From the NCBI GenBank assembly GCA_024103385.1, contig JAGFIT010000031.1, forward strand, positions 23,766-87,765: a stretch of DNA of 64,000 bases. Reading direction: 5' to 3'. Below, piece by piece: positions 35,317-42,495 of the stretch. Both the position numbers and the translations under genes were made by a program. The notes beneath the pieces were generated by a model, which worked only from the letters and a program-made list of their open reading frames with translations, did not search any database and was not told the DNA's origin. Each line of letters starts with the position of its first letter. The first letter of the stretch is position 1. The stretch comes from Vicingus serpentipes. GTDB lineage: Bacteria; Bacteroidota; Bacteroidia; Flavobacteriales_E; Vicingaceae.

Positions 35317-36359
35317 TGTTTATCTTCTTTAATTTTAAAGAGCTGATAGGTAGAATAATTTTGCTCGATTAAATCACATTCCTCTTCTAAGAACGAATGA
35401 AATTCATCAAAATATTTATTGTAAGGTTCGTAGGTATAAATATAACCAACATTCATAGAGTCTGTCAGAAACCTTTTTACTTCTTGGTTATTTCTGTTTT
35501 TAAACAAAGGGTATTGCCCATTATTATCAAAAATTAAATCGTCACCAGACCAATAATAAAGTGCATTTACATTAGTATAATAATAAATTGATGGGAGGTT
35601 ATTGGTCATTATTCTTTTTTCATTTTTAAGATGATTTTCTTTAATGAAATCAAATATTTTTAGTTGAGAATATTTTGGATAATCCAGATAAAATTTGGAA
35701 TTGTGTTTGTAATCTGGCAAGTGGCTATTAATAATTGCCATTTTTAATGCTTTTAATGAAGATGTTTTACTTTGTTTCCATTTTATCTTAGTGCCATTAT
35801 TTATACCTGAATATTTTTGATTTGTTAGGTGTTCTTTGTAGAAGGAATCGTTGAATTTTAATAAAAAAATTTCCTTACTAAAGTAGAAGATAGAAATGAA
35901 TAATAAGAAATAAGGGACACTTTTTGTGTAGCTTTTTAAAGTAGAGGAGTGGGTTAAGCTCCATATAGAATAAAATAGGTAAACAGTCGATACTGGAAAA
36001 ATCGTCAATGAATACCTAGGGTTAAAGAACCCTTTAATGCCAATTAATGCCAAAATAGTTAGGTATAAAAATAAAAAGGCTTTTTCCCATTGTTTTTGTT
36101 TTTTGTAATTCAATACATCCTTAATAAGAAAAGGGATAATTAGTAAATTTAAAACTCCAAAATGTTTCATTCGAAAAAATTGCCCTAAAAAACCATTAAA
36201 GATTAATTTATCGGTAGTCTCAATTTCTCGGTGAACCATATTGATATCAGCGTCTACAATTTCTCTTGTAAGAATGGTATATATAATTTCGCTTATTACT
36301 ATAAAAATAATAGTAACGATGCTGAGGGTTAATATTGGTTTCTTGCTTATTGAAATCAT
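35313..36359 (-). CDS. Membrane protein with periplasmic C-terminal domain, GT39-like second half
   Basis: This protein of 348 residues (ATG at 36359; a TTG one codon earlier is less likely) has four or five membrane segments in its first 165 residues and a soluble C-terminal part of about 180. The soluble part contains NLPSIYYYTNVNALYYWSGDD, a pattern seen in the periplasmic C-terminal domain of GT-C (PMT/GT39-like) enzymes. The upstream gene ends with TGA sharing its last base with this ATG. Together the two products have the layout of one GT-C protein of about 710 residues, so this may be a naturally split or disrupted gene. No catalytic residue can be assigned. Confidence 0.7.
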   Translation of the reverse strand: MISISKKPILTLSIVTIIFIVISEIIYTILTREIVDADINMVHREIETTDKLIFNGFLGQFFRMKHFGVLNLLIIPFLIKDVLNYKKQKQWEKAFLFLYLTILALIGIKGFFNPRYSLTIFPVSTVYLFYSIWSLTHSSTLKSYTKSVPYFLLFISIFYFSKEIFLLKFNDSFYKEHLTNQKYSGINNGTKIKWKQSKTSSLKALKMAIINSHLPDYKHNSKFYLDYPKYSQLKIFDFIKENHLKNEKRIMTNNLPSIYYYTNVNALYYWSGDDLIFDNNGQYPLFKNRNNQEVKRFLTDSMNVGYIYTYEPYNKYFDEFHSFLEEECDLIEQNYSTYQLFKIKEDKQ

Positions 36360-37447
36360 CAATAAAAATCTATCTCTTTAAAAATCCAGCCTGTTCCATG
36401 TACTATATCAATTATATAATGAATTTCACCAAAGAGTAAAACTAAAACTGTGTAGAGTAATAAAAATTTACTTTTATATATCCAATCTTTTTGAATGTAA
36501 AGGAATAGTCCAGCACCAATAATAACAGAAATAATGACCCCTAATGAATGAGTGAAACCTGAGGTTCCAGCAAAAAAAGAAAGTAAAACTAGTAACTTAA
36601 GGTTAGGGTTGTTAATTTGTTGTAAAGTAAAAAGAAAAGAAAGGCTGAAAAAGAACATTCTGTAAGAATCAATATGAAAATAAGAAATAGAAGTCAAATA
36701 TCCTTTTGCTAAACATAAAACACATACAATTGAAAAAGCATAAACAACATTCATGTACCTCTTTGTCCAATAATAAATAATTAGAAGTAGAAGAATGCCA
36801 TAAAAGAGTGTTAGACTTTTAAAATAGAGGTCGTATCCAAAAAAGAATAAATCGTCTACCATTTTTTCTAAAGTAACTTGCAGTGGAAATGACCAGCCAT
36901 GTAAACCTACATAATAGAAACCTGTTTTAGGGTAATATCTATGAGCAACGTATTCTATTGCTTTGTCATGAAAGATGTAATCTCCTTGAGTCATATATTC
37001 TAAAACATCATGTCCAGGTATTTGAGTTAATAAAATATTTTTTACTCCAAATACCATCACTATTAATAATATCCCTATAAGGACATTATTAGTATCATAA
37101 AAATAGTTTTTCAACCCTTTTTTTAGTTGAAAAATAGTCAGACCGTTAACGAATAACGATTTTACAATTTGTAAAAAGATGGAAATAGCTTTAAGATTTA
37201 CAAATATTAAGGAAACAAAAAACAATAAAATAATAGAGAGGTATATGGAAGAAGTAAGACTTGGAATAATTAATAATAGATAATATATTACCAATGAAGC
37301 TAATGCAGGTCCAAGACCTAAAGCATAAAGGAAATTTACTTTGTTATTTTCTGGATCTGTTGATAATCGAGTAATCACAGAAAAAGATGCCAACCCACCG
37401 ATTCCAATAAAAAAGAGAATTTTGCATATGAGTAGGAGGAATACCAT
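36359..37447 (-). CDS. Polytopic membrane protein, GT-C-like N-terminal half
   Basis: This 362-residue protein has nine or ten hydrophobic segments. After the third membrane region comes an acidic loop motif, GHDVLEYMTQGDYIFHDKA, positioned like the catalytic DxE/D-x-x-E loop of GT-C glycosyltransferases that use lipid-phosphate sugars. The protein ends abruptly after VHGTGWIFKEIDFY, and the following gene begins with the stop/start overlap TGATG. The C-terminal periplasmic domain normally present in such enzymes is absent here but could be supplied by the next gene product. It starts 5 bases after the amidotransferase stop. Confidence 0.72.
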   Translation of the reverse strand: MVFLLLICKILFFIGIGGLASFSVITRLSTDPENNKVNFLYALGLGPALASLVIYYLLLIIPSLTSSIYLSIILLFFVSLIFVNLKAISIFLQIVKSLFVNGLTIFQLKKGLKNYFYDTNNVLIGILLIVMVFGVKNILLTQIPGHDVLEYMTQGDYIFHDKAIEYVAHRYYPKTGFYYVGLHGWSFPLQVTLEKMVDDLFFFGYDLYFKSLTLFYGILLLLIIYYWTKRYMNVVYAFSIVCVLCLAKGYLTSISYFHIDSYRMFFFSLSFLFTLQQINNPNLKLLVLLSFFAGTSGFTHSLGVIISVIIGAGLFLYIQKDWIYKSKFLLLYTVLVLLFGEIHYIIDIVHGTGWIFKEIDFY

Positions 37448-37452
37448 AGCAG

Positions 37453-39468
37453 TTATCCTTTTTTTCTATAAAGTTTGGGAATGTTATTAATGGTTTTAAT
37501 GGCATATTCAGGGTCAACACCTATTGTTTTACAATACCATAAAAAAGATTCAATTCTTGCTCTATTTTCAATATTTACTAATTCTAGTGCTTTTTCTCGA
37601 GTAATAGTTCCTTCTCTGATTTGATTACTTCTAAAGGTATCAAACTCAGAAAAACCAGCAACGGTATAATAGATATAGTTGTAAAAAGCTGCTGTTCCAT
37701 CACCTATACGCCATGTAGTAGTAGTATCATTAGAAATTTCCCAGTTGTAACCATTAAAAAGAGTATCTTCTACTGTTTTTTCATCCCATTCTAAATAATC
37801 AAACATGTTTAGATAGTTTTTTGGTAAAAAGTAGTAAGAGAAAAAAGCGTGAATAGTATCTCTCATACTGGAATTTAGATACTTGGTATTCATAATATAC
37901 TCTCTACCATAAAAGGAAATCATTTTTGCTTTATCTTTTCCAGATAATGAAAAGGTGTGTTTGGTACCAAATTTTGGTTTGATACCGCAAAAACCACTTT
38001 TAAAATTGGTTGTTTCTAACATGTTTTCACATAAAACAACAAGGGGTGTATTGTATCTTTTTTGTAGGTAATTTGCCCAATAAAAATATTGTTTATCGCC
38101 AGCCATAAACAAGGGTATTGTTCCTAAGTTTGGTCTCTTAAGCCATGCCAATACGTTTTTCTTAATATTTAATCTTTTTTGTGTAATGTCTGCAGATATT
38201 AAAATATGTTCAACACCCAATTTTCCACACATTCTTGCCTGATTTCTTCTTGCTAAATCAGTAACCATTCCCCAATCATAAGTATATGCAATGGGATTCA
38301 TCCCTAATTCTTCTTTCATCACATGTAAACCATAGCAACTATCTCTACCGCCACTCAAGGTTACAATGCAATCAGGCTTTCCATCATTCTTTTTATACTT
38401 AGTAACCTCTTTTTTTAAGTGCTCATAACCAATAAAAGTTAACTTTTGATAACTATTACAATAGTTACATTCCCCTTTAAGATTATATTCAATGAAAGGG
38501 AATGTTTCAGGTAGCAAACATTTTGAGCAACGTTTTAATTGACTAATCTCATCCAAATTATTCTCAAATAATAGGCTATAATAATCTTCTCTTTTTAATT
38601 TTGAAACCTTGATTTCTTTTGGAATACTTGGAGAAAAATCTGTAATAGTAAAACTGTCTTTTTTTAACTCGACTACTTTTTCAGAATGAAAATCGAATTT
38701 TTCAAATTTAGCGGTGGCATCATCAATTACATACAATTGATTAATTCCAGCCCAAATTATTTCATCTAAACTGAATTTTGATGAAAACTTATTTTGTATA
38801 ATTAAATCTTCTAATATTAGTTTTTCAGAACTAAAAATTAAAGCGTTTCCATTTTTTTCAGCTAGACAATATAAGGATCCATTGTTTGAAGCTAAAAATG
38901 TATTTGCATACATGGAGTGATATCCTGCAGTAGAAACTGTACCTTCAATTTTCTCGAAAACAGTAGAAAAATCTTTCTGGGGTAGGTTGGAATCTTCTAG
39001 CTGGTGAGATAAGCTGCCAAATAACCATTCGGTATCAACGTCATTTTCTTGTTTGAAAAGTTTTGTTTCTTTCCATAAGTTATCAATATTGCAAATAATC
39101 CCATTATGAACGCCTGTGTAGTTATTTTTTATTACAGGTTGATTATTGTTATTATTACTTTGGTCTCCATTAGTTACTAACCTAGTGTGACCAATTAAAG
39201 AGAAAGGTTGAATTGTTTTTTTTGAGAAGCAATAACTTAATGTTGAATCTAATAATTCATTGTATTTAGTTTCTTTAATAAGTTTACTAGCAGGTAAAGC
39301 ATTTTTAAAAACTTCTATAGATTTACGATTATTGTTTTTAATAACAATTCCCGATGATTCCTTCCCTCTAAGTTCAGATAGTTTAAAAAGACTATTTGTG
39401 ATAGATTTAATCTCCTTAGCAGTTAAAGAAGATTGATCTCCAACAATTACTCCAAATATTCCGCACAT
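37453..39468 (-). CDS. Class II glutaminase fused to a WbpG-like N-acetyl-sugar amidotransferase
   Basis: This 671-residue protein joins two domains. Residues 1 to about 290 are a class II (Ntn) glutamine amidotransferase: catalytic Cys2 in MCGIFG, with HTR (GHTRLVTNGD), HNG (VHNGIICN) and DTEW. A zinc-ribbon-like pair follows at C314/C317 and C334/C337. The rest is a PP-loop ATP pyrophosphatase, with SGGRDS at 372-377 and TTNFKSGFCGIKPKFG. WbpG-type enzymes use ammonia and ATP to make an amidino group on N-acetyl sugars of O-antigens. They usually rely on separate HisH/HisF-like partners, which are not seen here; the fused glutaminase would replace them. The product should modify a sugar of this cluster. 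Confidence 0.88.
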   Translation of the reverse strand: MCGIFGVIVGDQSSLTAKEIKSITNSLFKLSELRGKESSGIVIKNNNRKSIEVFKNALPASKLIKETKYNELLDSTLSYCFSKKTIQPFSLIGHTRLVTNGDQSNNNNNQPVIKNNYTGVHNGIICNIDNLWKETKLFKQENDVDTEWLFGSLSHQLEDSNLPQKDFSTVFEKIEGTVSTAGYHSMYANTFLASNNGSLYCLAEKNGNALIFSSEKLILEDLIIQNKFSSKFSLDEIIWAGINQLYVIDDATAKFEKFDFHSEKVVELKKDSFTITDFSPSIPKEIKVSKLKREDYYSLLFENNLDEISQLKRCSKCLLPETFPFIEYNLKGECNYCNSYQKLTFIGYEHLKKEVTKYKKNDGKPDCIVTLSGGRDSCYGLHVMKEELGMNPIAYTYDWGMVTDLARRNQARMCGKLGVEHILISADITQKRLNIKKNVLAWLKRPNLGTIPLFMAGDKQYFYWANYLQKRYNTPLVVLCENMLETTNFKSGFCGIKPKFGTKHTFSLSGKDKAKMISFYGREYIMNTKYLNSSMRDTIHAFFSYYFLPKNYLNMFDYLEWDEKTVEDTLFNGYNWEISNDTTTTWRIGDGTAAFYNYIYYTVAGFSEFDTFRSNQIREGTITREKALELVNIENRARIESFLWYCKTIGVDPEYAIKTINNIPKLYRKKG

Positions 39469-39476
39469 AATTTTTC

Positions 39477-40574
39477 TTATTTATAAAGCCTTTCATTGTC
39501 TTGAATGTCCATCCACATCGCAAAAATAAATGCTTGTAATGAACTGATGGATAAAAACATAAAAGCGAATAATGGTTCATTATTTACAACTGTAGCTGTA
39601 ATTATTGCTTTAATAATTTTGTATAGGTAGGGTAGTGTAGCTAAACCTAATATAAATGATATGTTGTAAAAAAGGAACAATGGGTGAAAGTCTCGAATAA
39701 AATACTTTATCCATAAACGTTTGAAGAAACCTTTTATAAGTAATATTGAGATAAGAGGAATAACTTTGAAAATTTTCATTTTAGATTGTTCTCCAACTTT
39801 GTAAATAGGTTTTATTTCAAGCTCTTTAATAGTACAATGATTAATATTTAGTTTTACTAACGTGTCATTTGGCATTCCATAGCTTTTGTAAATGTCATGG
39901 ATTTTTATTTTTCTTAATGCGCTTAAAGATATTGCAGTATAACCTGTTTGAGTGTCAGAAATTCTCCAATAACCAGAAGCCATTTTGGTTAACATCGATA
40001 AAACAGAATTGCCAAATAACCTTGTTTTAGGAATAACATATTTTGCACTAGGGTGAATCAATCTGTTTCCCTTTACATAATCCACATCGTTTTTAATTAC
40101 AGGCAAACATATTCCTTTTAATTCTGCAGGATCCATTTGTCCATCTCCTGCCATTACAGCCGTACAATCAATTTCATGATCTTTACACCATTTATAACCT
40201 CTTGCAATAGCAGCTCCAACACCACCGTTTTCTGTATGACTAATTAAAATAATTCTACTATTGTTAGGGTCAGTATTTAAAATTTTAGAAGGAACATACT
40301 TTTCAATCTCCTTAATTTCTCTTTCTCGAACTACTTGTTCTGCATAATTATAGATATTATCTTCAATTTTGGTGGGGAATGGACTTAAACAAAGGGGAGA
40401 TTCCCCATCTTTATTAATGTAGTTTAATATAACTTCTTCCGTTTTGTCTTTCGATTTGTCGTTTACTATTACTATTCTATCCACGTAGTTGGGCATAGAT
40501 TCTATGACCATACCGATTTGAGTTTCTTCATTATACGCAGGAACAACAACTGCTACTTTTTTATCATCAATCAT
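39477..40574 (-). CDS. Family 2 glycosyltransferase (DPMS-like) with inserted segment
   Basis: This 365-residue protein starts with a GT-A domain (VAVVVPAYNEETQIGMVIESMP, then VNDKSKDKT) and has the metal/sugar motif AVMAGDGQMDPAEL. C-terminal membrane segments lie at about 300-320 and 335-355. Compared with common polyprenyl-phosphate glycosyltransferases there is an insertion of roughly 40 residues between the VNDKSKD and GGVGAAIARGY motifs (about residues 52-112). It is the first gene of the long minus-strand polysaccharide operon and begins 8 bases before the amidotransferase gene. It probably loads a sugar onto undecaprenyl phosphate. Confidence 0.88.
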   Translation of the reverse strand: MIDDKKVAVVVPAYNEETQIGMVIESMPNYVDRIVIVNDKSKDKTEEVILNYINKDGESPLCLSPFPTKIEDNIYNYAEQVVREREIKEIEKYVPSKILNTDPNNSRIILISHTENGGVGAAIARGYKWCKDHEIDCTAVMAGDGQMDPAELKGICLPVIKNDVDYVKGNRLIHPSAKYVIPKTRLFGNSVLSMLTKMASGYWRISDTQTGYTAISLSALRKIKIHDIYKSYGMPNDTLVKLNINHCTIKELEIKPIYKVGEQSKMKIFKVIPLISILLIKGFFKRLWIKYFIRDFHPLFLFYNISFILGLATLPYLYKIIKAIITATVVNNEPLFAFMFLSISSLQAFIFAMWMDIQDNERLYK

Positions 40575-40717
40575 TAGTTCATAATTTAGGTGATGTGGTA
40601 TAGAATATTATTAACTGGCGAAGTTAAAGAATTTGATGAAAACTAGAAATAATTGATTTCAAAAACACTATTGAATAATAATTAGTTTTGTTTTTGATAT
40701 GTTATTAAAATAATAAC

Positions 40718-40725
40718 TACATTTG
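40718..40725 (+). promoter_or_regulatory. Candidate -7 element for the ribosomal protein L31 gene
   Basis: TACATTTG matches TAnnTTTG, with a T-rich TTTTTG at 40691-40696 as a possible -33 element, spacing about 21 bases. Predicted transcription start is near 40732, 30 bases before the ATG at 40762. The in-frame TTG at 40723 lies inside the element, which supports the later start. Confidence 0.6.
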
Positions 40726-40761
40726 CAACCGTTTTTTAAGAATAGAATAAATATATTTAAG

Positions 40762-41019
40762 ATGAAAAAAGGTATACATCCAGAGAATTATAGATTGGTA
40801 GTGTTTAAAGATATGTCTAACGATTATTCTTTTATAACTAAGTCTACAGCAGAAACGAAAGAAACAATTAAGTGGGAAGATGGGAATGAATATCCATTAA
40901 TTAAATTAGAGATTTCTCATAAATCACACCCTTTTTATACTGGTAAAATTAAATTGGTGGATACTGCTGGTAGAATTGATAAATTCAAAAATCGTTACGC
41001 AAAACACGATAAAAAATAA
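40762..41019 (+). CDS. rpmE2: 50S ribosomal protein L31, type B (zinc-free)
   Basis: This 85-residue ribosomal protein starts [20 protein letters not shown] and has the [16 protein letters not shown]-terminal pattern of L31 type B. It lacks the zinc-binding cysteines of type A (no CxxC), as usual for Bacteroidota L31. An earlier in-frame TTG at 40723 would add 13 residues not found in the family and is inside the promoter. It has its own promoter and a strong terminator, so it is transcribed alone. Confidence 0.96.
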   Translation: MKKGIHPENYRLVVFKDMSNDYSFITKSTAETKETIKWEDGNEYPLIKLEISHKSHPFYTGKIKLVDTAGRIDKFKNRYAKHDKK

Positions 41020-41040
41020 AAAAGATATAATATTTATTAA

Positions 41041-41069
41041 AAGTCCTAGTTACAACTAGGACTTTTTTT
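41041..41069 (+). terminator. Intrinsic terminator of the L31 gene
   Basis: A perfect 10-bp stem (41041-41050 with 41055-41064), loop TACA, is followed by a run of seven Ts. It lies 21 bases after the L31 stop codon. Confidence 0.92.
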
Positions 41070-41100
41070 ATTTTCGTGAAACCCCTTTTTAAGAATTAAA

Positions 41101-41148
41101 AAGGCAAGTTGAACGAATTCCGTGAAGACGGAATCTTTTACTTGCTTT
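41101..41148. repeat. Two-tier hairpin element upstream of the GlmU-family gene
   Basis: An outer stem of 9 bp with one G-U pair (41101-41109 with 41140-41148) encloses an inner 7-bp stem (41117-41123 with 41128-41134) with a GAAG loop. The GAACGA...CCGTGAA core resembles the hairpin in the repeat at 49488-49643. It could be a mobile repeat or a leader structure of the downstream gene, which starts at 41180. Confidence 0.5.
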
Positions 41149-41179
41149 ACTTATGCAATCTTTTAATAACTTTATTTTT

Positions 41180-42367
41180 ATGAATATTGTATTTTTTGAA
41201 GAAAACCGAACAGCCTTTTTGCCTTTAGTTTATACCAAGCCGATTGCAAAATTAAGAGTAGGTATATTGACTATAGAAGAAAAATGGAAACATTTTTTAG
41301 CTCAAGCAGGAGAGCAAACACCTCATTTTTCTTACCTGACAGAAGAATATTTATCTGATAAATTTCCATTAGAACTTCAACAAGAAAATCTTTTTATTAA
41401 CTCTAGTTTTTGTCCCACTGAGAAAACCATTGAGTTATTGATGAATGATTTGGAGGCTCAAGAAGCCATTACTTATAAGGATACTGTTGTTTTAGCAAGA
41501 TGTTCGATAGAGGAATTTAAAGCCAAATCTTATAATTTAAAGAAAACAGACCAACCTTTTTTTGGAATTCAATTAGAGAAAACTGTTGACTTGTTTACCA
41601 AAAACGCTATAGCAATAGAGTTGGATTATCAATTATTGACAGCAGGTAGAGTTTCTCAAGAAATAAGTATAACTAATACGATAATAGGCAACAAGGTTTT
41701 TTTGGAGGAGGGAGCAAAAGTAGAGGCAGCAATATTAAACAGTAATGAAGGTCCTATTTATATTGGAAAAAATGCAGAGGTTATGGAGGGAAGCATCATA
41801 AGAGGAGCTTTTGCTTTATGTGAAGGGGCAGTATTAAAGTTAGGAGCTAAAGTATACGGACCAACAACTGTTGGGAAATATTCGAAGGTTGGAGGAGAGG
41901 TAAATAATGTAGTTATGCAAGATTACTCCAATAAAGGGCATGACGGATTTCTAGGGAACTCTGTGGTTGGTGAATGGTGTAATCTAGGTGCAGATACCAA
42001 TACATCTAATCTGAAAAACAATTATAGCGAAGTTAAATTATGGTCGTATACTGAAAGTGAGTATCAGGGAACAGGATTGACTTTTTGTGGTTTAATCATG
42101 GGGGATCATTCTAAATGTGGGATTAACACCATGTTCAATACAGGTACAGTTGTAGGAGTAAATGCAAATATTTTTGGGGGAGATTTTCCTTCTAAATTTA
42201 TTTCTTCTTATTCATGGGGTGGAGCAAAAGGTTTTACTACTTATGATTTAGAAAAATCTTTTGAAGTTGCAGAAAAAGTAATGGAGAGAAGAGGTATTGA
42301 GTTAACCACAAAAGATAAAAAGATTCTGACTGCCATATTTGAAATGACAGCTAAATATCGAAAATAA
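41180..42367 (+). CDS. GlmU-family sugar nucleotidyltransferase-like protein
   Basis: This protein of 395 residues starts at the ATG at 41180 (MNIVFFEENRTAFLPLVYTKP), as in relatives; an ATG at 41153 would add nine unconserved residues. The first 170 or so residues correspond to a modified nucleotidyltransferase domain. It lacks the glycine-rich GxGTRM loop, as is normal for this Bacteroidota family. The C-terminal part is a left-handed beta-helix of hexapeptide repeats (IGKNAEVMEGSIIRGAFALCEGAVLKLGAKVYG), as in GlmU. A real transferase activity is not proven. It lies next to lon and dnaN rather than in an evident sugar operon. Confidence 0.88.
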   Translation: MNIVFFEENRTAFLPLVYTKPIAKLRVGILTIEEKWKHFLAQAGEQTPHFSYLTEEYLSDKFPLELQQENLFINSSFCPTEKTIELLMNDLEAQEAITYKDTVVLARCSIEEFKAKSYNLKKTDQPFFGIQLEKTVDLFTKNAIAIELDYQLLTAGRVSQEISITNTIIGNKVFLEEGAKVEAAILNSNEGPIYIGKNAEVMEGSIIRGAFALCEGAVLKLGAKVYGPTTVGKYSKVGGEVNNVVMQDYSNKGHDGFLGNSVVGEWCNLGADTNTSNLKNNYSEVKLWSYTESEYQGTGLTFCGLIMGDHSKCGINTMFNTGTVVGVNANIFGGDFPSKFISSYSWGGAKGFTTYDLEKSFEVAEKVMERRGIELTTKDKKILTAIFEMTAKYRK

Positions 42368-42394
42368 TTCAGCCATTATTACAGTTTTTCGTTA

Positions 42395-42410
42395 TTGGCA
42401 CGAGCCTTGA
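42395..42410 (+). promoter_or_regulatory. Candidate sigma-54-type promoter upstream of lon
   Basis: TTGGCACGAGCCTTGA resembles the -24/-12 consensus TGGCAC-N5-TTGC, with the GG and the spacing intact and TTGA in place of TTGC. It lies 86 bases before the lon ATG. A short inverted repeat GTCA-TAT-TGAC lies in the leader at 42457-42467. No activator-binding site can be named. Confidence 0.4.
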
Positions 42411-42495
42411 AAAAGAAGTAAATGCAGATTATTTTTCTTTAGAAAGAAGAATTGCTGTCATATTGACTTAATGAGATAAAAGAATTACAAACAAG

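Noticed and set aside
26920..40574. Defence or toxin-antitoxin genes hidden among the sugar genes
   Set aside because: Every reading frame of size in this stretch could be assigned to glycan synthesis or membrane proteins. No nuclease, reverse transcriptase or toxin motif was seen.
42457..42467. Inverted repeat in the lon leader as a specific heat-shock operator
   Set aside because: The arms are only 4 bases each and no regulator gene is nearby, so it is mentioned only as a weak observation.
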